Below are positions 22,201 to 35,094 of a stretch of 64,000 nucleotides of DNA, piece by piece. The notes under the pieces were generated by a model. That model did no database searches and had not been told where the DNA came from. It saw only the letters and a list, made by a program, of their open reading frames with translations. Each line of letters begins with the position of its first letter. Position 1 is the stretch's first letter. The position numbers and the translations under genes were made by a program. The stretch comes from Phorcus lineatus (taxonomy: Eukaryota; Mollusca; Gastropoda; Trochida; Trochidae). Location: the NCBI GenBank assembly GCA_921293015.1, contig OV121089.1:42456520-42520519 (forward strand), read 5' to 3'.

Positions 22201-22740
22201 CAAAACTACAGAACATTATGTACAAACGCTGAACCCCCTGGTACATGGTATCTTCCCACAAATGTAAGGGTGGTAGGTGCAGCAGTGCAGGAGGAACAAG
22301 TCACAAATGTGAATTGTTCACATAAATAAGACGGTAATTCGCCATTCCACAATCCAAGCCTGATGAGCTTAACTTACACGATCTGTTAGTATAGTATAAA
22401 ATCACCTTGCAATGGTTAAAGACCGAAATATAGAATGAGTGTCGTATTCTGCACAGGGACACACAATGAATATGGTAATCAATATTTATCATTTCAATGA
22501 ACAGAACATTAAGAATCTTCAAGGAATATATTTACTTAATAAAAGAAACAGTTATGAAAAGGGAGAGAACTCAGATTAGAGCAAATACAAAGAAGTGAAA
22601 AATAGAATATAATACTTGTTTTACGGAAAATATACTTCGTACAAAAATAAACTGTGCATTGAATCCTTTTACGGATTAATAAGATCCCATAGAACTAACA
22701 AACGATGAAGTACCTGTATTGATAGACGAACACGTCATGC
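19216..22740. other. Gene-free AT-rich stretch
   Basis: No recognisable coding exon. It contains a purine-only strand tract at about 21771-21842 (GAGAGG-type). The word CGTTAACAGGGTT occurs near 21630 and, in part, near 22097. Short ORFs here look random. Confidence 0.45.
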
Positions 22741-22779
22741 GTTGCAAATTCTGCTGTAGCACGCTCTTATAAGACGTCA

Positions 22780-23636
22780 GCGTCAACAAACGGACAAGGA
22801 GTTCAAAGAAGAATTTCTCAAGCTCACTTTGGATTATATTCTCCATTTGCCTGAACCATTACGTTTAAACGACGCCTCATCAACCTGGAGGAAGACCTAA
22901 GGAATTTCATTTCAAATCCTGGTGATGGCCACTGTAAGTTCTTACAACGTTGCTGTAGGGTTTGGCTGGCAATGATATCCCTGAAGATATGTCTGAGGGT
23001 GTCGTTGTGTACGAGCTGCAACAGTATTTTGGTGACAATAAAAGCGCCCGTTTAGAGAGATTCCTGCTTAAAGCTAACCAATTGCTTGATTACGTTGTAC
23101 ATTTTGACAGTCGTGACATATTGTCTAAATAGACGGCCAAATTATTCTTTGTAAAGGAAGGCAGAAATATGTTCAAAATTGTATTGTCAGCATTTACTGA
23201 TTTCCACTGGTGAGTAGTGAGATTCCCGTCCAATAATTGTTACTACTGTTCCTGTTGAAGTAACAAAGCCGAATACACCTTTATTTGTAGATTTACTCTT
23301 CAGTTATATGCATCCGTGCCAAAGAGGAAAACTTACTCATGGCCAACAAATCCCCCCCCCCCTGCCTTCAAGGAGACACTCCTTGATATATTGAATGCAC
23401 ATCTTCTAGATTTTACAAGAGATATTCCAAGAAAAAAATTGACAGAATTTTCAGAATTATTTAAAGGAATATATACAGCGGATGCCTCTCGTCAATATCT
23501 TCAAACTCAGAAGACAGACTGGAGTCTGTTGTGTTTGATACATGGAGGTTATATGACAAGTATTCTTGTAAATGGAGCGTTTGGTTTTGGCTTCTGCGCA
23601 TGTACGGAAATAAGATTGTTGTTCGATTTTCATTGA
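22780..23636 (+). pseudogene. Decayed ORFs, first part with an OTU-like motif
   Basis: In one frame near 22862-22950 the + strand reads RLINLEEDLRNFISNPGDGHC followed by KFL. The GDGHC-x-F pattern resembles the catalytic cysteine motif of OTU cysteine proteases. The reading then breaks, and a neighbouring frame continues with VVVYELQQYFGDN. A second open stretch, 23316-23636, has FKETLLDILNAHLLDFTRDI, with a C-run at 23352-23362 near its start, and no family that I recognise. The whole looks like remains of a transposon- or virus-derived gene broken by frameshifts. This is a weak call: the OTU match rests on a few residues. Confidence 0.25.
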
Positions 23637-24040
23637 AAATTGTCATATGATTTGGCTTTTAGAATTAAAATTTGCCATATTTTCAATTAATAGCAACATA
23701 TAAAGCATTATGACACTCATACAAGTCAAGTACTAAAAGTCATCTCAAACCACAGTGTCACTTTAATCATTTTCCAAATTATTAATTTTGTTACGGCTAA
23801 GAAACAAGAACGCTTTCCGTGAGTCATTTTAAGGAGAGACAATCGCCGTTTGTAAACTGTTCTCCCGTACCGGTCGACATATTTTTCTTCGGAAGCACTT
23901 TACATGAAAAAAATTGTCCTTGTACGTCATCAGCCGTGGCATGGTTTATTTACTAAGGTTGATGACATATCAAACACAGTTTTTGCAGAGTTTCAGTGAA
24001 TCGTGACAAAACTACGGTACATACACGTATGACCTGCTTA

Positions 24041-24468
24041 AAGAGCCACTCCGTGATTTTCATAACATATTATTCACCTTTGATACGAACCAAAATGACA
24101 TATGTTATGATATAAAATCAAAACATCTTAATTTTTCATGTCCAAAAGACATATATATGGCAAATACTGGTTTCCCATGAAAATCTAAAAATAGCCTTAT
24201 AAATGCACAGAGGCGGAGATCACACGTTCAGTTTACATGGATACTAGATATATATAACCTAACAAACACTATCAACTCCAAACTGAATTCCTGGCGGCTT
24301 TTATTAAGTCTCCAAAATTACGTTTGGCTGTTTGAGGCGCGCCACTGTCCGGTTTTCGATCGTAATTGCGACTTTCTCCCTTCGTATTGTCACTGTACAA
24401 AACCAATGAGCTTTAAAATGATTCTTTTTGGTAACAGTCGATACTTCGCGATCGAATGACACCATTGA
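24041..24468 (+). mobile_element. AAGAGCCACTCCGTGA element, copy 1 (right end missing)
   Basis: The element begins after TA with AAGAGCCACTCCGTGATTTTC and runs to ATGACACCATTGAT, where similarity with the copy at 50.1-51.1 kb stops. It preserves the uninterrupted site CGAAGTATCGACTGTTACC (in reverse complement), which is split in the third copy. Non-coding. Confidence 0.75.
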
Positions 24469-24469
24469 T

Positions 24470-26405
24470 AGCTGTATCTTTCAAACCCTTTAAAAGCCAC
24501 GGAACCAACATATTGCAAAATCTTTTTCTTCCAAATTCAAACATTGAAATTTAAGAAAAGTTTTAATTTCAAACTTAACTAAAAATTTCAATGATGCGAA
24601 ACAACTACAGCAAAACGACAGATTTGAATTCTATCCGTTTTTTTACTTTCCGAAACTTACTTGTTTTTTAAAATAGCTGTATCTGTTTGTATGAGCAGAT
24701 AAACATAGACTGTGAAACCAAACGAAAGCCTTGTATATATGCGTGGTGTCGTACCGGGAAGTAGACATTTGTTATTACAGTAAAAATCCTTTGAAGTTAG
24801 AGGGATGGCGACTTGCGTTGTTTTAAAGAATGAACTTTCTGGGTTATACTAATATGCGTAGGCTCTTATGTGCAAGAAGCTGATTCAAATGCCAAATATA
24901 TATACGACCATTGATAGTTTCATAGAAAACCGAAAATAATGTATGTGAAGAGGCGATAATCATGCGTCACATCAACATGATTAGGTAATCCATGATTACT
25001 AATCATATCATCTACGAAACCTTAAAGTCGGCCAACCCAACCCCCCCCCCCCCCCATTTTTTTCACAGTTGTTACAGCAAACCAAGATCAAATACACATC
25101 AACGTGTTATTTATTTTTATACCTTTATCTCAGGAACCCACGTGCTATATCGGTATATGGAAAGTTATATTAGTTATATTTCAAATGATCACTTGTAATT
25201 TTGTGTATTTTAACTTTTCTGAACTATTTGGCCGTTAGATGATAAATTGCCGCAAAAGTATTTCTCATATACAATTTGATAACGTTGGGTTTAACTGACT
25301 CTAGCGAACGGAATGTCTCTTTAATACCAACTTTATGGCTATTACAAATTAATCCCCAACTAAAATCATCTCATTACACACAAAAACTGCAGACCACATC
25401 ACATTTCATCAAGGCGTATCCTCGAAACCCGCCATGTCTCTTTGTACCCACAATCCTTCAACCACTTCCTGTCCTGACTCGGACAGATTAATAATCTTTT
25501 TACGAGACATTCTATGAGGAAATAAAAAAACTCTAACCAACCAGCTTGCATTAAAATGTATATATAATTTGGTTATTTTGCGTGTGAGAACAAATGTTCT
25601 TCACTTGAAATATGATTGTTTTTTAATTATACAATGCTGAGTCCAAGTTAAAAATGTATCTAAAGACAATATGGAGATGAGATAGACTCGATGAGTATAA
25701 ATTATAGAGTGCAGAAAATAAAACTTTAATGAATGTAAATGAATATTTGTTTAACATCTCGTTGATAATTGAGAGTTTGCCTTTCAAAAGTAAATATCAA
25801 ATCGTACATCAGAAGTCTGACGTAAGTTTGCCATCGCCCATTAACTTTTCACAATTTCAATTTGTCTTCCAGAAACTGCTACACCCTCAATTAACATAGA
25901 AACATAGATATTTAAATTACATTTAGTCCTCAGACAGGCAATTGCATTACAGGCAATCGAAAACCTATAAACAACTTCTTCAAAACATCAGAGCAACAAC
26001 TTTGTAAAATGGAAACTATAATTTGTACATCTGGTTTTGGCCAATTCATATATCGCCTTGTACCCTTGAATAATCTTGCACAATATTTTCAGAATAAATA
26101 TTGCTAGGAAGCTTTAATCATCTTTGTTGAATGGCGACTAAGAATTTAAGATTTATTTGTCCTAAATAAAAATTCATGACGTTGCAGGGATGTTATTCGT
26201 GTAAATAAAAGATGTTCAACCTTATTAGAACAATTATTAGATGTTCAGTGAAACTACCATTCAAAAGAGTCTGGGCCTGAATTTCCGAAGCTCTCTTAGC
26301 ACTAAGATACTCTTAAGTAACATTCATTAACATTGGACTACGGCTATCTATACATGTAGTTTCGGAAACCTAGACCCTGAATACTTGTCTGTAGCACCAT
26401 TGTTG
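24470..26405. other. Gene-free AT-rich stretch
   Basis: No recognised gene. A run of C lies at 25041-25055. Short ORFs have low-complexity or biased composition. Confidence 0.4.
26271..26378. repeat. Short palindromic element, copy 2
   Basis: The interval opens CTGGGCCTGAATTTCCGAAGCT and CTCTTAGCAC and closes TTTCGGAAACCTAGACCC. It shares its layout and the CTCTCTTAG and AACATTG words with copy 1 at 18921-19029. Confidence 0.55.
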
Positions 26406-26409
26406 AATG

Positions 26410-26907
26410 AAATCAATCAATCAATCTTTTATTCAGTAGAAAGGCCTTTGGTCCACGTACAAAATGAACATATAAAATAAGTTACAGAGTTGCATGTTAT
26501 CAATCAAAAGTTTTCCGTAAAATTAAGGCATCATTAAAAAAATGTGAGATAGATAATACATATGATAGATTACTGCTTTGGAGATTTTGAATCATTATAT
26601 CTTCATTAATGTACAAATATATATTTTCAAAATATTTTACACGTATATCATTATACACTGGACATTTATAAAGGAAATGAAATTCATCCTTTTCACAATT
26701 AGATTTACATACCTTACAATTGCGAAATTGACGAGGAATGCCATCTCGTCTACCAATATTTTTGTAAATGGGTAGCTCACCAATTCTTAACAAAGTATTT
26801 CGATGCCTTGCTTCTTTAGATTTAACAGTAACAAGTTTCAAGACCAAATACGGTTTTAATTCTAGAGTATAAATGTAATGTTGAATATTAATGATTGAAC
26901 ATGACAA
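26410..26907 (-). mobile_element. 3' end of a LINE: C-terminal zinc-binding domain and tail
   Basis: On the - strand a 135-codon frame contains ELPIYKNIGRRDGIPR, then CKVCKSNCEKDEFHFLYKCP, a C-x2-C...H-x4-C pattern like the zf-RVT knuckle after the reverse transcriptase domain of non-LTR retrotransposons. After the stop comes a tail with AATAAAAGATTGATTGATTG, an A-rich signal followed by a short GATT repeat as at many LINE 3' ends. No reverse transcriptase is upstream, so this is a 5'-truncated insertion. The exact clade cannot be told. Confidence 0.6.
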
Positions 26908-26949
26908 TTCTTAATCCTTGTTTCAAAATTCAAAAGAAAAACCTCCTAG

Positions 26950-28165
26950 AAACTTACTTCTTGATTTCCCAAACAAAATGGAAACCATAAGTAAATAAAA
27001 TTGTTCTTACATGATACATCCAAGTTTATCGTCCAACATTATATAAGATACACAACATTAGATACGCCTGCTTGGCATACATATCCACTGGCATATCGAG
27101 AAACTTAATCCAATATTTAATAACTCTTTATAATGAATCAACATAAATATAATGCATGCCACATATGCATTCTGCTAACACAGCAACATCAGTACACTTA
27201 TAACTCAAACCCAATAAAACTTGCAAAACCTTACTTGAAATTGTTCAACTATAAACTACTTCTGATAACCCCATATTTCCGAAGCATATAATATTATAGG
27301 TTTTATTTGAACATCAAAAAATTTGAAGAGAACTAGAGGAGAGATATTTACACAGATAAACCTCTGAAAATTGCTTGACGTCATTAGCATTATTGACTAG
27401 CATATCTTAACTTTGTGTTTGTGAAACTACATTGCATATGATAAAATTCTTATTTTCAGATTTTAGTTATTGTTTGAGTTATTATGGTCTGAAGCTCAAA
27501 GGGTATATTGTGAGTGCTGATATTGTGAAAATGAAACCATTGACGTCAATTTCGATAATGCTATTTTGAATAACAGATATCAAACATCCAAAACAAAAGA
27601 GTATTGCTGAAGCGGCGCTAAACAATGACTCACTTTCTCATTAAATTTTGCCGTTGTTTATCTTATACTCTACGTAAATACAAACAATGTCAACCCTAGG
27701 AAATAATTGCAAGAAACAATAGCGACGTCAGCACACTATGAATAAAGATTCACTTTGCATTAATAAAAATCGACGATTCAGCAGATTTTCTTAAGATCGC
27801 AAAGTCTAATCCGATCAGAAGATCTTGCTTCGCTATGAAAGTAAGATAACTAATGCTGGGTCAAATCAAGGTCATTCCTTTTCTATCCTGCGTGGGAGAC
27901 ATATATATTCTTGTTTATATTAAGAAGGATATTTCATTTAGTATTTATAAGACATTAGTATTAAAACAGTAATTAATTATGCAAATATGTTCAACCACAC
28001 GCAATTTGTATTTACTTGTGCTTCATCCAACAATTTATCCTTTATTATTTTACTATACCTAGATTATTGGGTATTTACTCCTCGTTAGCGTAGACTTTTT
28101 GCCAATTCCATGTCCATGGGAAGGATACAAAGAATATGGCAACTAGGTGCGTTAAACTATCGTTT
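26950..28165. other. Gene-free AT-rich stretch
   Basis: No gene or clear repeat recognised. Confidence 0.4.
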
Positions 28166-28169
28166 ATGG

Positions 28170-28330
28170 GGTGCCAAGTGAGACTCTTATCGCTATTTAG
28201 TAAGCTTACTAATTCAGACAGCTATTTAGTAAGCTTACTTATTAAGGAAGCTATTGAGTAAGCTTACTAAATCGATTACTAATTAAGCTAGTAAGCTTAC
28301 TAAATAACGATTTAAGTCCCATGTGGCACA
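28170..28330. mobile_element. 160 bp inverted-repeat element with four AAGCTT palindromes
   Basis: The ends GTGCCAAGTGAGACTCTTATCG and, inverted, GTGCCACATGGGACTTAAATCG form imperfect terminal inverted repeats that extend inward to TTAGTAAGCTTACTAA (about 42 bp). Inside, the 14 bp palindrome TAGTAAGCTTACTA or a close variant occurs near 28198, 28227, 28256 and 28289, spaced 29, 29 and 33 bp. Confidence 0.65.
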
Positions 28331-30660
28331 CCTTGTTGGTTGATCAATCCAATCATAAAAGTACCACAAACAGAGTCCAAACAACATTTCTAATTCTAGC
28401 CGCCAATCCTCTGTTGCGCCTACTGCTGTGATAACTAGGCCAGGTCAAAACGCAGGAGATACGATGCTACATGTCGTACATATAACACCCTTCAAATTTT
28501 GTTGTTGTCCATCCTACAGAATGATTGGAAACCTAGTCTGGGATTATCTCAGAAGGATAACCGATGGATTGTACACTGCCAAAGGACTTGCATATTTTGA
28601 GATGATTACACCGTATTTCCCTATAAGGGAATTGGAAGTCAGTTGCTTTTGCAATAGAAATGAACGATGTCAAAGCTACTTTGAAACTCTTTTGAACCAA
28701 GCGAGTTTGCCAGCTTGCACCATATATGGTAATGGACAGCGGAGTAATACAAATTCTGTCTTAGCCTCTGAATGAGTAACGCTGTGAAACGAGAAAAAAA
28801 TCCCATAATAATGTTCCTACGTTAATTCCGTAATCTTTATGATATTGCGTTCTTGGACTGCTAAAACATGCTGATTGAAGCGCACGAAGACATAAATCAA
28901 TGCCAAGAAAGGAGACCAAAGTTAACCACCTTATGAATAACCACATCCAGTCATTTGCTCGTATCTATTTGTCTAAATATGTAAACAACATCTGTTTAGG
29001 AAGGTACGCTGACGATTCTATAATGTTTAAAGTGCGATATCATAAAACAATTGTGTGTCCATTAGAATTGTCTTCGTCGTTCACCGGTTCTATCTTGTCT
29101 AACACACTAATAAAAGAGCCACACTATCGTATGTAAAACGTAAATTCCTAATCACCTCAGTTCACTTTGCTTAGATCTTGTTGATCCATATATCTAGTTT
29201 CCGTGACTCAAATACTTAGTCGTCAGTTTCCTGACCGGGTCACCGGCACAAGAGTACACTGTAGGTACATAGGGGTCAGTGGTGGATTATCACACATGAG
29301 ATTATCTAATCTCGCTTGACCTCGCAGTGACTAGACGTGAATAAGCCCGGGTCAATTTACATCTTTCGGTTTAAATGATATTACGTTTCAATTTTCGACT
29401 TAGTATTTTTACAGATATGAACAATAAAACATATGCAGTGTTTCTGCTGAGTTGCTCGATCGATTGTGGGAAGTGACAATTATCTTTCTGTGTAAATGAT
29501 ATATTTCATTATCATTTTCTTTAACTTATTGTCGATCGAATGACATAGGAAATTAGTATAACAATGATATATATAAGATATTAAAAAGGACTGCTGATTA
29601 TATCGCTAGATTGTTGTTTGTGACAACTATCTTTCCGTGTAAGGTATTATCATAATTTACTTTTGATTACTAAAGTATGATTTCCAGATAGGAGTAGTCA
29701 CACGTAGGCCATGTTCTAGGTGATTTTTTTTTCGTTTAACTGTGGTAAATGATATACTACATACGGTAATTGTTTATACGTTATCTTGGTGACTTGATCT
29801 TTATGAACTAAGGCATTAGTTCACAAGACACTAGATTGGTAGACACGTGCAAGTCAGCAAGTATCCTGAATCTTAGTATTAATTGAAGGCACTATTTTAG
29901 ACACACTTTTCCTTAAAATTTCAAATGTAGAAACTGCTTTCTTCACATTCTTAGTAACAAATAAATTGAGGAAGTTACTGTATAAATGTTTCTTGCTAGG
30001 CGTTGTAACCAAATTGGAATGCCACTTTTATTTAAAAATGTTATCTTGCATGTAATCCGGATTAATGACGATACCTTCATCTTCAGTGTTTGGAGAACAT
30101 TCAAGAACCGAAAACGGCAGCCATTGAGATTAACGCATCAGCAATGTTATTACTGTCTGTAATGTGCAGAACATGTATAACTTATTAATAATGATTTCAT
30201 AGTTTGTTGTTAAGAGCTTAAGGTGTAGTAAGAAATAATCCATCCATTCACAGACACGCCGCTAATGAATGAAATATTGAATTTTTAAAACCATTTTGTA
30301 ATCAACTGACTCTCTCGATTTGTAATATATCTTAACCGGTGACTTTTTAACTTTTTAAAAACAGAAACCAAGCTGTTACGAACAATAAAAGAACTAATGC
30401 TTCCAAAGTCATCAAACGTAGATTAGTTAGATAAACTAAAGACGTTATGACAAAATAAAGAATAACAAACTAGCGTGGAATAAAGCACTTGTAAAATAAT
30501 TTAATACAAAATTTCAAAATTTGAAAAAAACGATATTAGTTACAAGCCTTTTCCTTTCAAATTGACTGTGTGAAGGTATAAGAGGATATAGACACTCCCT
30601 TTAGCTTTCTATCGATGCAATGAAATGCTTGAAATTTGACATGCGAACAACAATGAAAAA
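28331..30660. other. Gene-free stretch
   Basis: A 115-codon open frame at 28428-28775 has no family resemblance that I recognise. Nothing else was identified. Confidence 0.35.
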
Positions 30661-30664
30661 GTTA

Positions 30665-31086
30665 AAGAGCCACTCCGTGATTTTCATAACATATTATTTA
30701 CCTTTGATACGAACCTAAATTTCATATGTGGTGATATAGAATCAAAACAACTTAACTTTTCATGTCAAAAAGACATATATATGACAAATATTGGTTTTCA
30801 ATGAAAATCTAAAAACAGCCGTATAAATACACAGAGCTGTAGACATCACGTCTAATATACATGGATACTAATTATATTACCTAACAAACACTATCAACCC
30901 CTAACTGCCCTCCTGGCTGTTTTAGATAAGTCTCCAAAATCACGTTTGACTATTTGACGCGCGCCACTGCGCGACACAATTGAGACGATCTACCTTCATA
31001 TTGTCACTGTAAAAAACAAATAAGCCTAAAAATATGTCTTTTTGGTAACAGTCGATACTTCGCGATCAAATGATACCATTGATTAA
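30665..31086 (+). mobile_element. AAGAGCCACTCCGTGA element, copy 2 (joined to a mariner)
   Basis: The element starts after TA with AAGAGCCACTCCGTGATTTTC and follows copy 1 through GTCGATACTTCGCGATC and ACCATTGATTAAG. There it abuts the C-terminal end of a mariner transposase. Its expected last ~50 bp and right terminal repeat are missing. Confidence 0.75.
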
Positions 31087-32084
31087 GTCACCCTTGATCT
31101 CAATGCATTTGCTCCAGCGTTTTGTAACATCTGCAACCACTCTGAAAACCACTTCATATCAAGAGACCCCAAAAACTCTTCTACTGCAGCAATGACGTAA
31201 TTGTCAGTCTCAAACATTTGGCCACGGAGCTCTGTTTTCAGTCGAGGGAAGAGGAAGAAGTCTGAGGGGGCTAGGTCTGGAGAATAGGCAGGGTAGGGGA
31301 GAATCCTGAACCCACCATAATGTGCTGCACTGACTGCAAAACTGCGGTGTGAACGGGAGCATTGTCCTGCAACAGCCACATACCTTCTTCGTTTCTCTTT
31401 GATTTTTCTCGTAATTGTCGTAGTTCATTTGCGTAATAAGTGCCATTGATTTTAGAACCTTTCTTTATATAATCAATCATTATTACACCCTGAGAGTCCA
31501 AAAAAAACGAATGTCATGACCTTCCGACTTTTTAGGGGTGGGTGATGTGCTGTGTTCCATTGCATGCTTTGTTTTTTTGCCTCAGGATCAAAATGATGAA
31601 CCCAGGTTTCATCTTGAGTAACGACATGAGCAAAAAATGATTCTGGGTCTGCGGGATACTCATTAATAAGTTGATGACTGACCATGACACGTTTTCGCTT
31701 TTGGTCCTACGATAACATTCTGGGGACCCAGCGTGCTGACACCTTTTTCAAATGTATATGTTCATGTATAATTGGTTCAACTGATGTTTTACTGATGTGT
31801 TGAGTATCAGGTAAGTATCTGATAGTCACTCGCCTGTCTTGTCTTATTGTGTCAAGAACAGCCTCAATGTTTTCACCTGTGATGACATCAGATGGATGAC
31901 CAGGACGAGGCTCATCTTTAGTGCTTACTCTTCCCCGTTTAAATTCGACACACCAATGTTCAATGGTGCTATATGAAGGAACAGAGTCATCTAATGTTTG
32001 TAACATATCCCCATGAATTCCCTTTGGAGGGTATTTGTTTAAAATCAGATATTTGATAACAGCCCTACATTCACTTTTCTCCAT
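31087..32084 (-). pseudogene. Mariner transposase, frameshifted
   Basis: The transposase is split over several frames on the - strand. The N-terminal part (32084 down to 31707) has the helix-turn-helix region ending EFKRGRVSTKDEPRPGHPSD. The catalytic part has QDETWVHHFDPEAKKQSMQW (first Asp), LLQDNAPVHTA (second Asp) and YSPDLAPSDFFLFPRLK (third Asp), the DD34D arrangement of mariner. The true C-terminus RWSKCIEIKGD lies in another frame just before 31087. Breaks near 31690, 31480 and 31370-31270 make it inactive. The element's 3' terminal repeat is absent at the junction with the neighbouring AAGAGCC element; a 5' repeat was not identified. Confidence 0.88.
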
Positions 32085-32089
32085 TTCGG

Positions 32090-34640
32090 TAATAGATGTG
32101 AGAGTACCTTTGAGTGACAGGCTATTATATGCAATTGAAGTGTATGCATCTCGTGATTTTCATGCCCTTTACACGTCAATGGATGTCCTTCATGCACGCA
32201 AAGTATGTTTGCGTTTCAGGCATGTTTTCATACTTAGGACGGGTACTTTTGGGACAACGCTCGTTAGTTGTAGTCCACGGGTTGGCCTCACGGACAAATT
32301 GTTCTTGTATTTACCGATACGACTCGGACACTAACATAGAAAGTTAATTCACTTATTCCCCGGTTTTTACATTGTGCATTGTTCATAGTTTGTTTTTTTT
32401 ATAGGAAAAGGAAAGATAGGTCCGTGTCTAAAAGATCGCAGTTATAAAAGAATGATCCAATGGAAAACCAGTAGCACAGTAGCTTGTCCAGTAGCGACTA
32501 TCTGTATCGGTTAGAAAAAACTACTGACCTGAATCTAACTGTTATAAAGGTCACCATAGAGTTCATATAGCCCCAGAAACGGTTTCACTCTGGCACCGTT
32601 AACTATAAGTCCATCAACATTTTGCTAAGATCGTGGACTGAGACAAATTGACACTTACGCTCTTCACGAATTTAATGAAATCATAAGGTAGGTATTTTTA
32701 CCTTAAGGTTTTCACGTCTATAAGATCAGATTGGCTTATAGAGTTTATCGTCGCCCTAAACCTTTTACATTTTCAACTTCTTCTAGAAAGCTGCTTCACC
32801 CTTAAGGCTGATATTTTGGTAAGAAAAAAATTGCACATACTCTCTCGAACATATAATGACATTGGAAGCTAAAATCTTTACAGTACATATGTTCTCTGGC
32901 TCCCTATGAATATGGAAGTGGACCTGTGTTTTTATTTACCTCCTAGTAATCTTTGGAGGCACCAGTTTTGAGAATATTATCATGGTTATTAGATTTGATT
33001 TTTAAAATTTTAATGTCTTACTCCTAAAAAGGGCAAGAAAGGGTGCATTTGCAAATTAAAGCTGTTGACCGTTTAGAATAGTAGAATAGTAGAGTAAAAA
33101 CCTTTTTAATTTTTGTAGTTATTTTTTCGAAAGAAATTATGTTAATAGTATCAGGATATATTGTCTCTTATGGACATACATCGATGTATCGTGGACCCTT
33201 ACGATATAAATATCATGATATATTGCCTAAACATGTTTTGTATCGATGCACTTGTATCGCTTGTAGACGATACAAACATCGATACTATCGATGAATCGTT
33301 ACACCACTATTAGGAAGTCATCCAACATCTGTCTTCCTATTTCAAAGGGTAAGTATCTTCATCGACGATCTGAAACAAAATCGGTTATGATGGAGAGAAA
33401 ATAAAATCCGGAAGACGCTTGCCATGGGCCATATTTGTTGACCCTTGACCCTTACACAGTGCGAATATTTGGGCAAAGTTGACATTCAACATATCAGATC
33501 CGATTTCTTACTTTAAGTAGCATCAGCGACCTCTGATTTTCTTACCGCGGGCAATATCATCAATCGGGACACGATGTCTGATGTTCTAACCTCGAATAGT
33601 TGCATAATTTGCAATAGGAATGCCATTAATCCCAGGTCTTATATAACAGAAGGTACAGTTTCCATGTGCGTTGCTGTCGCACACTTTACATTTCTAGGTT
33701 ACAAACACGTGTTCTTGTTTGTGCTTTCTGAAAGTAACGCATAAATTACGAGTGCAATCGGTAACCGCCGTCGTGTTGTTACTTCCAGGTTCAGAATTTT
33801 TCACTGAGTTTAGTCATATCTTTTCCTTGAATTTGATAAAGATGTACGTTTTCGATTTTAGTAGATTTGATTTGTACGTCTAAAAAGCAGTCCCTCGTAT
33901 ATTCTGTGTTAACGTGTTGTTTGGAATACAGTTTGCTTTGATATTATTTTGAAAAAGATAATTTTGTTTTATTTGTTCATCAAAATGTAAGATAAGTTTG
34001 TATGTGCGTTAACAGACTGTAGGCCTACAGATATAAAATGTTTAATGTGACATTTTGTTAACCATATTTACATTTTTTTGTTGCAATAACCATGTAACCA
34101 CGTAATGTCTGTGACCCATTTGACGGGGGGAAAAGTTGTTGAACAGGTAGAAGACGAGATCTTCTAATTATTTATAAAAAGGAAACTCTTTGAAACCTCT
34201 TTAAAGTCATCTTTTGTCCAATTTTTTTGTAATTCAATACAAAAAACCAGAAGCATGAAGAAACGAAAGAAGACAAAAATTTTAATTAACATTCAGTCAT
34301 TTTAAAAGGAATTTACAAAGACGATTTCAAATAAACCTCGAAACAAGACTAAGTAAATATGACACAATTTCGATTCTGACGTACACACCTCCATAGATGG
34401 GGTATGCTGAACGAAATACCATACAAACATAAATTCCAGTAAATGTTCTTTCGAGAGTTCCACGATGGACAAAATGTCCACCAGAACCATCACTTTCGAT
34501 CCATGACGTCATCAACATTTTAACAGATATTGCTTATACAATATTTCGTACGTTTATCCTTATGAGAGAAAATATTACCAAAAAGAGCATATTTTCTTGT
34601 ATCAATGTTTCATATTGCTTAAGGATTCTGTCCATTGTTA
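32090..34640. other. Gene-free stretch
   Basis: AT-rich. Around 33175-33300 there are several ATCGAT and GATAC words in both orientations that may mark a small decayed inverted-repeat element. No genes were recognised. Confidence 0.4.
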
Positions 34641-34645
34641 CATTA

Positions 34646-35093
34646 TCTCCCCACAGAGGTAGCTCCGTCATAAATTCCTATACAACCTCTGCCTTAATAC
34701 AAAGGTTTCTCGGGCACGAAATGTAGAACGCTGATTGGATGCAATAAAAGTTAGTTGTGCAATCAGCGACACCGTTTCAAGATTGATCATTCAAATCACC
34801 TAAGTTATTTCCGTAAGCTTCCAAAAGCTAAACTTTATTCGAATATGCACCTTGCATTTTGAGTCGTCTTTACAGGACACATACGCCTCATTTTGCGACT
34901 GCATCACTGCATAGTCCTACGTGCCAATACGTATATTATTCATGCATTAGGTGTTTTCATTGGCTGAAATATTGTTAGGTAGTTTAAGTTGCAATATCGT
35001 GCCGGTAGGGGGAACTGCCTGAAGCCCGAGAAACCTTCGTATTAAGACAGAGGTTTAAAAGGAATTTATGACGGAGCTACCTCTGTTGGGAGA
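34646..35093. mobile_element. ~450 bp element with ~70 bp terminal inverted repeats
   Basis: The left end CTCCCCACAGAGGTAGCTCC through AAATTCCT, AACCTCTG and GGTTTCTCGGGC is repeated inverted at the right end. There, in reverse complement, CTCCCAACAGAGGTAGCTCC, AAATTCCT, AACCTCTG and GGTTTCTCGGGC appear in the same order. No ORF lies inside. No clear target duplication was found. Confidence 0.72.
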
Positions 35094-35094
35094 A

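Noticed and set aside
28428..28775. A 115-codon open frame with several cysteines
   Set aside because: No recognisable domain, no splice-site or promoter support, and a length compatible with chance in 64 kb.
33165..33300. Multiple ATCGAT/GATAC words suggesting an inverted-repeat element
   Set aside because: I could not define matching ends or a target duplication.
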